Shown: piece by piece, positions 42,577 to 51,035 of the stretch | Position numbering within the stretch: the first letter of the stretch is position 1 | Layout: every line of letters begins with the position of its first letter | From: Candidatus Lustribacter telmatis | GTDB taxonomy: Bacteria; Vulcanimicrobiota; Vulcanimicrobiia; Vulcanimicrobiales; Vulcanimicrobiaceae | Assembly (NCBI GenBank): GCA_003164045.1 | Contig: PLRU01000034.1 | Coordinates: 20,853 to 72,778 of the forward strand | DNA: 51,926 bases | Reading direction: 5' to 3' | The notes under the pieces: generated by a model | What the model saw: the letters and a program-made list of their open reading frames with translations, nothing else | What the model was told of the DNA's origin: nothing | The model's database searches: none | Made by a program: the position numbers and the translations under genes

Positions 42577-43971
42577 ATGGAACAGAGCTATGACGTCGTC
42601 GTTGTCGGGCACGGTGCCGCCGGACTCGCCGCTGCCCTTGCCGCTGCGGAGGCAGCCGGTTCCGCGCCGGCGCGCGTGCTCGTCGTCGAGCGCGCATCGC
42701 AGGCCGCGCGCGGCGGCAACACGCGCTGGAGCCCATCGTACATGCGGCTCGAAGCGCCGGACCGGCTCGCGCCGCGCTTTGAGGAAGACATGATGGAGAC
42801 CTCGGGCGGCCGTTCCGATCCGGCATACGTCGCACGGCTCGCCGCCGATGCGACGCCGGTGCTCGCGTGGCTGCAGCAGCATGGCATCACGTTCGATCGG
42901 CCGCCCAACTACTTCCTCACTGCCGCCGCCCCGCGCATTCAGCCGGTCGGCGCCGGAGCGGCGATCGTCGATGTGCTCGCGCGGGCAGCGAGTGCCGCCG
43001 GCGTCGAGTTTGCGTATGATACCGACGCGCAGTCGCTCGAACTCGCGCCCGGCGGCGGCGTGGCGGCGCTGCACGTCCGCACGGCCGGAACGGATCGGCG
43101 CATCGCAACAAACGCGATCGTGTTCGCTTGCGGCGGCTTCGAGTCGGACCCCGTTGCGATGCGCGAACATCTCGGCGAGGGTGCCGAGAGCATCCGCCCC
43201 ATCACCGCCGGGACGGCCTATAACACGGGCGGCGGCATTCGGATGGCACGCGCCGCCGGCGCGCAAACGGCCGGCGATTGGAACGGCGTTCACGTCGAGC
43301 CGGTCGATCCGCGCAGCGATCGCCCCGAAGCCGTCGTGCTGACCTATCCGTACGGCATCGTCGTCGACCGGAACGGCCGGCGGTTCTTCGATGAAGGCAA
43401 CGGCCGCGTCGACGAAACGTGGGAAACGCTGGCCCGCACGATTCACTTCGAGACGCCCGGCCGCATCGCGTACGCGATCTTCGATTCGTCGCTGGCCGAG
43501 ATTCCGGGCTTCGAGCGCGCGATCTGCACCGATCGCGAGCCCATCCGCGCCGGGACGATTCGCGAACTCGCGGCCGGACTCGAAATCGACGCGGACGGCC
43601 TCGCCCAAACCGTCGCCGCGTACAACGCCGCCGTGCCGGCCGATGCGAGCGCGTTCGAAGCCACCCGGGTCGATGGGCTCGCCTCGAACGGTCTCGTACC
43701 GCCGAAGTCCAACTGGGCCCGGCGCATCGCGCGCGCGCCGTTTCTCGCCTACCCGATCGTCTGCGCGATTTGCTACACCTTCGGCGGCGTGAAGACCGAC
43801 GCCGAAGCCCGCGTGATCGGCGCTGGGGGGCCCATTCCCGGTCTGTTCGCCGCCGGCGAAATCACCGGCCAGTTCTACGGCAAGGCGCCGGGCGGGACGT
43901 CGGTGCTGCGCGCGCTGGTATTTGGCCGGATTGCGGGCAAGCACGCGTTAGATTGCCGCACAAACGGGTAA
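42577..43971 (+). CDS. FAD-dependent oxidoreductase, tricarballylate dehydrogenase/fumarate reductase flavoprotein type
   Basis: A 464-residue flavoprotein. The FAD loop is VVVVGHGAAGLAAALAAAEA at the start; ARGGNTRWSPSYMRLEAPD is close to TcuA tricarballylate dehydrogenase. VFACGGFESDPVAMREHLGE, TAYNTGGGIRMARAAGA, and the late LFAAGEITGQFYGKAPGGTS complete the family pattern. It introduces or reduces a double bond next to a carboxylate. No TcuB-like electron partner is adjacent. ATG at 42577 follows GAAGG; an ATG at 42547 is also in frame, but it would put the hairpins inside the coding region. It is divergent from the lyase-like gene. Confidence 0.86.
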   Translation: MEQSYDVVVVGHGAAGLAAALAAAEAAGSAPARVLVVERASQAARGGNTRWSPSYMRLEAPDRLAPRFEEDMMETSGGRSDPAYVARLAADATPVLAWLQQHGITFDRPPNYFLTAAAPRIQPVGAGAAIVDVLARAASAAGVEFAYDTDAQSLELAPGGGVAALHVRTAGTDRRIATNAIVFACGGFESDPVAMREHLGEGAESIRPITAGTAYNTGGGIRMARAAGAQTAGDWNGVHVEPVDPRSDRPEAVVLTYPYGIVVDRNGRRFFDEGNGRVDETWETLARTIHFETPGRIAYAIFDSSLAEIPGFERAICTDREPIRAGTIRELAAGLEIDADGLAQTVAAYNAAVPADASAFEATRVDGLASNGLVPPKSNWARRIARAPFLAYPIVCAICYTFGGVKTDAEARVIGAGGPIPGLFAAGEITGQFYGKAPGGTSVLRALVFGRIAGKHALDCRTNG

Positions 43972-44010
43972 CGCTGCAAGTAATTATCCGCACGTTCCTG
44001 GAGGATTACC

Positions 44011-44343
44011 ATGGCGGCTCGTAAGTCTGCAGCAAAGAAAAAAGCCAAACCCGTCGCTCGCGCCAAGAAAACGGCGAAACGCGTCGTTACCGGCGTAAAA
44101 AAGACGGCCAAGAAGGCAACGTCGGCCGCGAAGTCGCTGGCGAAGAAGGCTTCCAAGGCGACGCACACGGCAACGAAACGCGCTGCCAAGGTCGGTAGCG
44201 TCGTCGAACGCGTCGGCAAGTTGATCGAAGGCGGCGCGGCCGCGGTCGAATCGACCCTGAACGCGGTCGAAAAGAAAACCGGCGCCCGCAAGAAGACCGC
44301 GAAGAAATCCGCGGCCAAAAAGACGTCCCGCAAAAAGAAGTAA
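44011..44343 (+). CDS. Histone H1-like Ala/Lys-rich DNA-binding protein
   Basis: A 110-residue strongly basic protein of Ala, Lys and Thr repeats such as AAKKKAKPVARAKKTAKR and KKTAKKSAAKKTSRKKK. A short, less basic middle section (VGSVVERVGKLIEGGAAAVE) may fold as a helix. It resembles bacterial H1-like proteins (AlgP/HctA-like, KAAK repeats) that bind DNA and compact the nucleoid. It has a GGAGG ribosome site seven bases before ATG, the clearest Shine-Dalgarno of the window, so it is probably highly expressed. It is followed by a hairpin at 44352-44373. Precise family uncertain because the composition is simple. Confidence 0.85.
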   Translation: MAARKSAAKKKAKPVARAKKTAKRVVTGVKKTAKKATSAAKSLAKKASKATHTATKRAAKVGSVVERVGKLIEGGAAAVESTLNAVEKKTGARKKTAKKSAAKKTSRKKK

Positions 44344-44351
44344 GCAGTTCG

Positions 44352-44373
44352 CGCGCCCCCTTATGGGGGCGCG
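44352..44373. terminator. GC-rich hairpin between the convergent H1-like and ctaG genes
   Basis: CGCGCCCCC (44352-44360) pairs perfectly with GGGGGCGCG (44365-44373) across a TTAT loop. It lies between the two convergent genes and the minus-strand ctaG stop codon sits in its loop, so it can serve both directions. No T-tract follows, so termination efficiency is uncertain. Confidence 0.6.
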
Positions 44374-44975
44374 GCGGCGATGCGGCTTTCGTGGCGGGCG
44401 TACTCGAACGCGAGGAGCATGAAGCCGGCGAACATGATCGCGCTGCCGCCGACCCACATCAGTTCGCCGCCGGCTTGCTGATCGGCGAGGGCGCCGGCGC
44501 CGCAAATGCGCACGTACTGTGGATAGAGCGGAAAGCGGTTCGAGTACAGGACGAAACCGAGGAAGCCGGTGAGCGGCATCGCCAGAAACACGTAGCCCAA
44601 GCGCGCCGCGTGGCTGAGGCGCTGCGGATCGAACACCGGCGCCCACATCAAGAACCCGGCGGCCAGGAACGACAGCTGGACGAGCACGTAGAGCGGAACG
44701 CTTTCGAGCGATGCTTCGAACAGCGGCCCGAAATGGATGCCCCAGATGATCGCGAGCGACGCGAAGAGCGCCAGCGGTGCCGGAAGTATGCGAAGCGGAC
44801 GCGCCAGCAACGGCGCGCCGAAGAGCACCAGCGGAGGGACGATGTCGGTGTGGATCAGGTGCTGCACCATGTGCCCGACGAGCGAACGGTGCGCCCACGC
44901 ATCGAGCGGCGGCAACACGGTTGCGATCGCGACGGCAATGCCCGCCGCCAGCGCATACGGACGCTCGATCTTCAC
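44361..44975 (-). CDS. ctaG: Cytochrome c oxidase assembly protein, caa3_CtaG family
   Basis: A 204-residue membrane protein with about six segments. LDAWAHRSLVGHMVQHLIHT near residues 24-43 holds the conserved His-rich motif, followed by PPLVLFGAPLLARPLR. Other blocks are IIWGIHFGPLFEASLES and AGFLMWAPVFDPQRLSHAAR. CtaG proteins of the Bacillus type help deliver copper to the oxidase. It starts with GTG in a GTGA overlap with the PQQ dehydrogenase stop and is the last gene of the respiratory operon. Confidence 0.92.
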   Translation of the reverse strand: MKIERPYALAAGIAVAIATVLPPLDAWAHRSLVGHMVQHLIHTDIVPPLVLFGAPLLARPLRILPAPLALFASLAIIWGIHFGPLFEASLESVPLYVLVQLSFLAAGFLMWAPVFDPQRLSHAARLGYVFLAMPLTGFLGFVLYSNRFPLYPQYVRICGAGALADQQAGGELMWVGGSAIMFAGFMLLAFEYARHESRIAAAPP

Positions 44976-46987
44976 GGCTTGAGCCGGAATATCCCCAGCG
45001 CGTCCCCGCGCTGATAGTTCATCTGGAAATTGCCGCCGGCCGCGACCGCGATGTACTGCGTGCCGTTCACCGCATACGAGATCGGGGGCGCGTTCACGCC
45101 GCCGACGAACGCGTACGACCAGAGCTGCGCTCCGGTCTTCGCATCGTAGGCAGCGAACATACCGCCGGCCTCACCGGCGAAGACGAGGCCGCCGCCCGTC
45201 GTCAACGCACCGCCGATCATCGGCTTCGCGGTCGTGTGCTGCCAGGCGATGCGTCCCGTATTCACGTCGATCGCGGAGAACGTTCCGGTCTGGATCTTGG
45301 GTTTCTGCACGTTGGTGAACACGCTGCCGGTGTGGATCATGCCCGGCGCATCTTTGGCCGAACTGATCGCGAAATCCATAAGCTGGTTGATGCCGAGCAC
45401 GTACACGCGACCGGTTTGCGGCGAATAGGCCGGCGGCGACCACTCGGAGCCGCCGTTCGCGCCCGGCAAGACCGACTTCACGCCGAACATGTTCTTGTTC
45501 TGTAAGACGAACGGCTGCGAACGCCGGATCAGCGCGCCCGTCGCACGATTGACGATGTAGAACCAGCCGGTCTTGCCGGCTTGCCCGGCCGCGGGGATCG
45601 TCTTCCCGCCGGCGTGGACATCGAAGAGCACGACGTTACTCGTCGCGTCGTAATCCCACAGGTCGTGTCTGACTTCCTGATAGTACCAGCGGAGCTTTCC
45701 GTTATGCACGTCGAGCGCGACGATCGAGTCGGTGTACAAGTTGATGCCGGCACGCGTCGAGCCGTTCAGGTCGGGATTCGGGTTGCCGGTCCCAAAGATC
45801 ACGAGTCCGCGCTGCGCGTCGATCGCGGGCGACGTCCAGACCGTTCCGCCGCCGCCTTTCCACGAATCGCCGGCGAACGTTTTCGGATCGGTGGCATACC
45901 AGCGCCAGCGCTGTTTGCCGGTTTGCGCATCGTAGGCGGCGACGAAGCCGCGGACCGCCCACTCACCGCCCGCGCTGCCGACGATGACCATTCCGCCGAC
46001 CGGCTGCGGCGCCATGCTCTCCGAGTAACCGATGCTCGGATCGGCAACGCGCGTTTCCCAGCGTTCTTTGCCGGTGCGTGCGTCGAGCGCGAGCAGCTTA
46101 TCGTCGAGCGTTAGCACATAGAGGTTACCGTACGCGAGCGCCGGACCGCGATTGTTCGGTCCGCAGCAAATCTTGAAGCGGTCGAGCGCGTAGGTCGTCG
46201 TCCAGAGGTTCGCGCCGGTTGCAGCATCGAGCGCCATGATCTTCATGCGGCCTTCGACCACCGGCGTCGTCATGTACATGATGCCGTCCACGACGATCGG
46301 CGTCGTCTCGAAGCTCTCGAACACGCCGGTGTGCACGATTTTGACGGGCTCCAGCTGCGCGACGTTCGACGTGTCGATTTGCGTCAGCGGCGAATAGCGC
46401 CAGTTACCGTACGTGCGTCCGGGCAAAGGCCAGTCGTTTCCGTTCCGATCGGCCGCACGCAGAAACGCATCGTCGACGTCGATCTTCGCACCGCTGGGCA
46501 GCGGCGCCGCGACCACGGTTCCGGGGCTAGCCGCGGCGGCCGGATTCGGGGCCAGATCCGGATACGGCAGCAGCGCGACGCGCCCCAGCGCCGCAGCCGT
46601 CAACGGCGCGGTGCCCGGCGCGTAAGCGTTCTTGTTGAGGATGAAGGCCAGTACGTCGAGGTATTGCCGGTCCGTCAAACTGCCGGGCGCGTTCATCGGC
46701 ATGCCGCCCTTTATGAACGCATAGAGCGACGCGGCGGTCATGCGCCCGAGCGCCATCGAGCGGCCGAAGTTCGGGCCCTGCAGCGGCGGACCGGAGATGC
46801 CTTGCAGCCGCGCGCCGTGGCAGCTCAGGCATTCTTGGATGTACACGAACTGCCCGCGCGTCGCTTGCGCGTGCGTGTAGTGACCCTCCGGTGCCGCGGG
46901 GGATGACGCACCGGCACCGCACAGCATCGCAACGACCGCCGCCAGCACGGCCGGGCCGGCAAACCGCATCCATGCGCGCGACATCAT
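44972..46987 (-). CDS. PQQ-dependent dehydrogenase with N-terminal cytochrome c domain
   Basis: A 671-residue periplasmic quinohaemoprotein. Signal peptide to about residue 25. A c-type cytochrome domain at about 35-125 has the haem motif ECLSCHGARLQG and Met in GGMPMNAPGSLTD. The eight-bladed PQQ propeller follows, with the vicinal disulfide in FKICCGPNNRGPAL and VRHDLWDYDATSN. The position of the catalytic Asp in alcohol dehydrogenases (PGDN) here reads RAGINLYTDS, an Ile. It would oxidise an alcohol or sugar and pass electrons to its haem. It overlaps ctaG and the dihaem cytochrome c, inside the bcc/aa3 operon. Substrate unknown. Confidence 0.9.
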   Translation of the reverse strand: MMSRAWMRFAGPAVLAAVVAMLCGAGASSPAAPEGHYTHAQATRGQFVYIQECLSCHGARLQGISGPPLQGPNFGRSMALGRMTAASLYAFIKGGMPMNAPGSLTDRQYLDVLAFILNKNAYAPGTAPLTAAALGRVALLPYPDLAPNPAAAASPGTVVAAPLPSGAKIDVDDAFLRAADRNGNDWPLPGRTYGNWRYSPLTQIDTSNVAQLEPVKIVHTGVFESFETTPIVVDGIMYMTTPVVEGRMKIMALDAATGANLWTTTYALDRFKICCGPNNRGPALAYGNLYVLTLDDKLLALDARTGKERWETRVADPSIGYSESMAPQPVGGMVIVGSAGGEWAVRGFVAAYDAQTGKQRWRWYATDPKTFAGDSWKGGGGTVWTSPAIDAQRGLVIFGTGNPNPDLNGSTRAGINLYTDSIVALDVHNGKLRWYYQEVRHDLWDYDATSNVVLFDVHAGGKTIPAAGQAGKTGWFYIVNRATGALIRRSQPFVLQNKNMFGVKSVLPGANGGSEWSPPAYSPQTGRVYVLGINQLMDFAISSAKDAPGMIHTGSVFTNVQKPKIQTGTFSAIDVNTGRIAWQHTTAKPMIGGALTTGGGLVFAGEAGGMFAAYDAKTGAQLWSYAFVGGVNAPPISYAVNGTQYIAVAAGGNFQMNYQRGDALGIFRLKP

Positions 46988-47691
46988 TTGATGCTCCCTC
47001 CCTTATCGTGACGCCAATAGCCGAAGACGAACGTCATCAGCACGATGATTGCAAGATACCCGAGCGCGCCCTCGGGCACGGGCCCGGAAGAACGCGACGG
47101 AATGCTCGAACCGGGCTGCGCATTTTGCATCGCCAGCACGTAGCCCGCAACGTCGTCGAGATCGGACTGCGTGAGCTGCCGCTCGCCGAACCGCGGCATT
47201 TCGCCCGGTCCCGCGCGGATGGCATCGGCAACTTGGTCGATCGTCGCTTGATGCAGCGCCGGCGCCCAGTCGGAGCGGCCGATGCTGCCGCCGTCCCCGC
47301 CGACGGCGTGACATTGCTGGCAGTTCATTTCGTAGAGCTGGTGCCCGTGCTCGAGATCGTTACCGGACACGACTTCGGGCAGCGGCGGACCGCCGGCGAC
47401 CACCGGGGCGAGATAGTCTTCGAGCACGCGGATCTCCGCGAGCGGCAATTGCTGTCCCGCGCGTTCGTCGCGGTGGGCGACTTGCACCCACGGCGCGGCA
47501 GCCGGCATGCGTCCGGTCGATAAATAGAAGTCGACGTCGGCCAGTCCGACGCGATGCAGCGACGGTCCGTCGGGCGAGCCCCACTGCTGCGCGCCGTGGC
47601 ACGACGCGCACTTCGCCGCATAGATATCCGCGCCCGAAGGTGCCGTCCCGAGCACCGCGGCGAGCAGTACCGGCAGCGCGAAGATCAGCAT
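46984..47691 (-). CDS. qcrC: Membrane-anchored dihaem cytochrome c (QcrC-like)
   Basis: A 235-residue protein with an N-terminal signal/anchor (MLIFALPVLLAAVLGTA). It has two c-type haem motifs: AAKCASCHGAQQ and EMNCQQCHAVGG. Met in GEMPRFGERQLT is a possible axial ligand for the second. A C-terminal membrane segment follows (LGYLAIIVLMTFVFGYW) and the end is basic. This layout matches QcrC of the bcc complexes of Actinobacteria, where the dihaem subunit replaces a soluble cytochrome c. It starts five bases after the cytochrome b stop; a frame to 47931 exists but is noise. It overlaps the PQQ dehydrogenase gene in ATGA. Confidence 0.88.
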   Translation of the reverse strand: MLIFALPVLLAAVLGTAPSGADIYAAKCASCHGAQQWGSPDGPSLHRVGLADVDFYLSTGRMPAAAPWVQVAHRDERAGQQLPLAEIRVLEDYLAPVVAGGPPLPEVVSGNDLEHGHQLYEMNCQQCHAVGGDGGSIGRSDWAPALHQATIDQVADAIRAGPGEMPRFGERQLTQSDLDDVAGYVLAMQNAQPGSSIPSRSSGPVPEGALGYLAIIVLMTFVFGYWRHDKGGSIK

Positions 47692-47695
47692 CGCA

Positions 47696-49024
47696 TCATC
47701 CCGCTTGCGGCCCTTCTTCTTCGTAGCCGCCCCGCGCATTGCGCACCAGCAGGACGGCGTCCGGCGGAGGCTCGCCGCCGGCGGGCACGCGCGCACGCAT
47801 TTCCGCGGCGATTCGCGCCGCGAGCACGCCGGCGATAACGGGCCCGGCGAAAAGCGCGATGCGATAGACCCATACGAGCGTGTCGAGCCGCACGTGGAGC
47901 GTCGCAGCCGTCTGATCGTCACCGGCCGCAATGGTGAGCAAGAGGCCGTCGAAGATCAGCGCGGCGCCGACACCCACACGCAGCGGCACGGCGGTGGTGC
48001 GCTGGAGCACGTCGTGCGGCGCGCGGTCGCCGGTCAGGCGCGCTTCGATGAACGGCCACAGCAGCAAGAAAAGAAACGTCACCGTCGGTAACACGAGCCC
48101 AGGCCAGAATACCGGCGGTATCGGATGGCCGGCGATGCGAAACTCCGTCGCCGGTCCGAGCCGTAGCGATCCTTCGAGAAACGCGGCATACCAGTCGGGC
48201 ACGGCGCCGTTCATCACGATCCACGGTCGATAGGGGCCGTAATCACCGACCGGGTTGATCTCGAAAAACGTCGCCAGCAGCGCGAGCACGGCGAGCGTCG
48301 CACCGAGCGCGGCGATCGTTCGCAGCGCGTAGTCGGGCCAGAAGCGCCGGCCCACCACGTGCGCCGGATCGCGCACGAACTGCGTGTGCTTCTGGTAGAT
48401 CACGAGCGCCAGATGCAGCCCGAGTAATGCCGCGATCAGCACCGGCAGAAAATAGACGTGCAGCGTATAGAGGTGCGTGGTCAGCTGCGGAGTCGGAAAA
48501 TCGTTGCCGCCCACGAACACGCCCGCAGCCCAGCGGCCGATTAGCGGGATCGAGAGCGCGACGCTGTACGCGATGCGCAAGCCCGTGCCGGAAAGCCCGT
48601 CGTTCGGGAGCGAGTAGCCGGTAAAACCGGTAAAGGATGCGAGCATCAGCATGCAGAGCCCGATCATCCAGTTCAGCTCGCGCGGCCGCCGGAATGCGCC
48701 GGTGAAAAAAATCCGCCCCATGTGCACGAGGATCGCCGCGACGAAACACACCGCGGCCCAGTGATGGACCTGCCGGATCACGTAACCGATCGGATGACTG
48801 CGATCGGCCAGCGCAAGCACCGATGCGTATGCGTTTTGCGAACTGGCGTCAAACGCGAACGTCAGCCAAATGCCGGTTCCGACGAGCACGAGAAAAAAAT
48901 AGAGCGCGAACTCGCCGAGGTAAAACGACCAGTGGTCCGGATAGATTTTTTTGAGGGTAACGTGTACGATTGCGTTCGTGCCGAAGCGCTCGTCGAGCCA
49001 ACCGGCTGCACGGCGTACGATCAC
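47696..49024 (-). CDS. qcrB: Cytochrome b of a bc complex (QcrB)
   Basis: A 442-residue protein with about nine membrane segments. Haem ligands: IRQVHHWAAVCFVAAILVH and TTHLYTLHVYFLPV with GLHLALVIY (two His pairs, 14 residues apart). ELNWMIGLCMLMLASFTGFT and GYSLPNDGLSGTGLRIAYS form the quinol site region. It is a one-piece cytochrome b, with a C-terminal extension containing extra helices, as in actinobacterial QcrB. GTG at 49024 overlaps the Rieske stop in GTGA. It oxidises quinol and passes electrons to the Rieske protein and haems b. Confidence 0.94.
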   Translation of the reverse strand: MIVRRAAGWLDERFGTNAIVHVTLKKIYPDHWSFYLGEFALYFFLVLVGTGIWLTFAFDASSQNAYASVLALADRSHPIGYVIRQVHHWAAVCFVAAILVHMGRIFFTGAFRRPRELNWMIGLCMLMLASFTGFTGYSLPNDGLSGTGLRIAYSVALSIPLIGRWAAGVFVGGNDFPTPQLTTHLYTLHVYFLPVLIAALLGLHLALVIYQKHTQFVRDPAHVVGRRFWPDYALRTIAALGATLAVLALLATFFEINPVGDYGPYRPWIVMNGAVPDWYAAFLEGSLRLGPATEFRIAGHPIPPVFWPGLVLPTVTFLFLLLWPFIEARLTGDRAPHDVLQRTTAVPLRVGVGAALIFDGLLLTIAAGDDQTAATLHVRLDTLVWVYRIALFAGPVIAGVLAARIAAEMRARVPAGGEPPPDAVLLVRNARGGYEEEGPQAG

Positions 49025-49773
49025 GACACGCGGTCCCAATCGTCGGGGCCGACCGGCGCATCGAAATCGCCGCGTGCGACCAGGTAGCCTTCGGCATCGA
49101 CGTCGAGCGGTAAGCCCGGGAGCGGCCGCGGCGCAGGGCCGGAAATGTTTCTCGCCCCGTCTTGCACGTCGAAGATCGATTGATGGCACGGGCAGATCAG
49201 TTGATGCGATGCATGCCGGTATAACGCCACCGGGCAGCCCGCGTGCGTGCAGACCTTGGAGAACGCGCGGTATCCGCCGTCGTCGCCGCGGATCAGCACG
49301 GCCGGGGCTTCCGGCAAATCCGTCGCGCCTTGCGGGAACACCGTTTCGATGGCGCCCGCAACGAGCCGGTCGTGGGGAATCGGCGCATTGTTTTCATCGA
49401 CGAGCCGCACGCCCGCGCCCCAACCCGTGCGCGACGCGCGGCCGGGCTTGCGCGCGAGTGAAATCAGCGGCACCAAGCCCAGCAGCGCAAAGGCGCCGAT
49501 CGCGGCAAGCCACATCCCGCCGAACGCCGGCCGCGTCACGCGGCCATCGTCCGGCAGCGGCGGCGGGCTCGTCGGGCCGCGCGCGGTGCGCGGCTCGGTG
49601 AGATCGTCCGGCGCGCGCATGGCGCTCGCCGTAGCGCCCGCGGCGCCGGCGAGCCCGATAAACGCGAGCGCGAGCCCACCGCCGAAGATGCTCGGCGGCG
49701 CTTGGAAGGCCGCTGCCGCGGTCGCCGCGAGCGCGCCGGCGATCGTCAGGATCAGAAAGAGCGCAACCGTCAT
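49021..49773 (-). CDS. qcrA: Rieske iron-sulfur protein of the bc complex (QcrA)
   Basis: A 250-residue protein. Three hydrophobic segments precede the soluble domain (about residues 2-20, 25-45, 95-115), as in actinobacterial QcrA; typical Rieske proteins have one. The cluster motifs are KVCTHAGCPVALY and ICPCHQSIFDVQDG; GPAPRPLPGLPLDVDAEG ends the fold. The start at 49773 overlaps the ctaE stop (ATGA), and qcrB follows in GTGA. It takes electrons from quinol and hands them to the dihaem cytochrome. The longer frame to 50337 is antisense noise. Confidence 0.92.
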   Translation of the reverse strand: MTVALFLILTIAGALAATAAAAFQAPPSIFGGGLALAFIGLAGAAGATASAMRAPDDLTEPRTARGPTSPPPLPDDGRVTRPAFGGMWLAAIGAFALLGLVPLISLARKPGRASRTGWGAGVRLVDENNAPIPHDRLVAGAIETVFPQGATDLPEAPAVLIRGDDGGYRAFSKVCTHAGCPVALYRHASHQLICPCHQSIFDVQDGARNISGPAPRPLPGLPLDVDAEGYLVARGDFDAPVGPDDWDRVS

Positions 49774-50327
49774 CGGATCAGAAAGATCGTCGCGTAGAGC
49801 GCGAGCCACACGACGAACACGAAATGCCAGTAGTACGCCACCGCCTCCACCGCCGCGAAGTGATCGCGCGTGAACGCCGGCGTGCGCAAGAAGATCGCCA
49901 CCGCCGCCAGCAACACGACGCCCGCGAGCACGTGGGCGAAGTGCGTGCCGGTGAGGACGTAGTAGATCGTGCCGTACGCCGACCCGTTGATGGCGAAGTT
50001 GGCGCGGCTCCAGTCGCTCCACTCGAGACCAAGGAAGGCCACCGCGACGACGATCGTCAGCGCGAGCATGACGCGCGCCTGCACGCGGCCACCGCGAGTT
50101 GCGGCCATTTGCGCGAACGTCATCATCACGCTGCCGGCCGCCAGCAGAAACGTGCCGATCGTCATGCTCGTCGCACTCAGCTCGATCCCCGCCGGCGGCC
50201 ACGTGTCGGTCATGCCGCGCAAGTAATAGTACGCTGCCAGGAGCGCCGCGAAGACCATCGATTCCGATGCGAGGAATACGACTGTGCCAAACACGAGCGG
50301 ATGCGCCCGGATTGCAACTGATCGCAT
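49770..50327 (-). CDS. ctaE: Cytochrome c oxidase subunit III
   Basis: A 185-residue membrane protein with five segments, the usual short bacterial form. LVFGTVVFLASESMVFAALL and AAYYYLRGMTD begin it; GTIYYVLTGTHFAHVLAGVV is the conserved subunit III block, and AVAYYWHFVFVVWLALYATI ends it. It is the first gene of the minus-strand respiratory operon, divergent from ctaC/ctaD, so the oxidase subunits flank a shared promoter region with an inverted repeat. Start ATG at 50327. Confidence 0.93.
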   Translation of the reverse strand: MRSVAIRAHPLVFGTVVFLASESMVFAALLAAYYYLRGMTDTWPPAGIELSATSMTIGTFLLAAGSVMMTFAQMAATRGGRVQARVMLALTIVVAVAFLGLEWSDWSRANFAINGSAYGTIYYVLTGTHFAHVLAGVVLLAAVAIFLRTPAFTRDHFAAVEAVAYYWHFVFVVWLALYATIFLIR

Positions 50328-50334
50328 GAGCGCA

Positions 50335-50371
50335 CACTACCCGGGTTGGTTGGTTACGAAACCGGGTAGTG
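50335..50371. promoter_or_regulatory. Perfect 10-base inverted repeat between ctaE and ctaC
   Basis: CACTACCCGG (50335-50344) and CCGGGTAGTG (50362-50371) are perfect mirror arms around a 17-base spacer containing three GGTT-like steps (GGTTGGTTGGTT). It fills almost all of the 51-base gap between two divergent oxidase operons. A dimeric regulator controlling both, or an RNA hairpin close to the ctaC GTG start, are the likely roles. Confidence 0.55.
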
Positions 50372-50378
50372 AGTCCAC

Positions 50379-51035
50379 GTGCACGGTCCGTCCTGGCCGC
50401 TCGGCGGAAGTACGCAGGCGTCAGCGCTTGCGCAAGACTGGGTCATCTTCACGTGTGGCGCACTTGGCCTCGCGGCTTTGGTGTGGGGCCTGATCATCTT
50501 CGCGGCGATTCGCTTCCGCCAAACAAAGAACAATCCTGAACCGCGCACGCAGAACGCGAACAATACCGCGCTGGAAATTGCCTGGACCATTGCGCCCCTG
50601 GTCATCGTGATCGGCCTGTTTGCGTACACCTACCACATCGAGGCCGGCGTCGAAGCGCTCGCGGCCGATGCGCCGGTGCGGGTCTCCGTTACCGGTTTCC
50701 GCTGGGGCTGGACGTTTGCGTACGGCGGCGGACCGGCGATTACCGGGAACTCGCTGCATCCGCCCGAGTTGGTGCTGCCGGTCGGTGAGACGGCCGCCGT
50801 CACGGTGACGTCGAGCGACGTGATTCACTCGTTTTGGATTCCCGACATGCTCTTCAAGCGCGACGCCGTCCCCGGCCGCACCTCAACGTTCGACCTGACG
50901 CCGAATAGGCTGGGAACCTACATCGGCCGCTGCGGCGAGTTCTGCGGGCTCAACCATGCCCTGATGACGTTTACCGTGCGGGTCGTTTCACCCGAAGACT
51001 ACGCGCGCTGGCGTACGTATGAGGCAACCCAGTGA
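50379..51035 (+). CDS. ctaC: Cytochrome c oxidase subunit II (CuA subunit)
   Basis: A 218-residue protein starting at GTG. There are two membrane hairpin segments ([18 protein letters not shown] and [19 protein letters not shown]), followed by the cupredoxin domain. CuA ligands are complete: VIHSFWIPD (His), then [15 protein letters not shown] (Cys, Glu, Cys, His, Met). [17 protein letters not shown] is the electron-entry Trp region. No fused cytochrome c domain is present, consistent with direct electron entry from the dihaem QcrC. It is coupled to ctaD by GTGA. Confidence 0.95.
   Translation: MHGPSWPLGGSTQASALAQDWVIFTCGALGLAALVWGLIIFAAIRFRQTKNNPEPRTQNANNTALEIAWTIAPLVIVIGLFAYTYHIEAGVEALAADAPVRVSVTGFRWGWTFAYGGGPAITGNSLHPPELVLPVGETAAVTVTSSDVIHSFWIPDMLFKRDAVPGRTSTFDLTPNRLGTYIGRCGEFCGLNHALMTFTVRVVSPEDYARWRTYEATQ

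Noticed and set aside
41542..43944. An 800-codon minus-strand frame covering the lyase-like gene and the antisense of the flavoprotein gene
   Set aside because: Only the first part from 42516 looks like a protein. The rest is the antisense of a well-supported flavoprotein gene and is Arg/Ala-rich shadow coding typical of GC-rich DNA.
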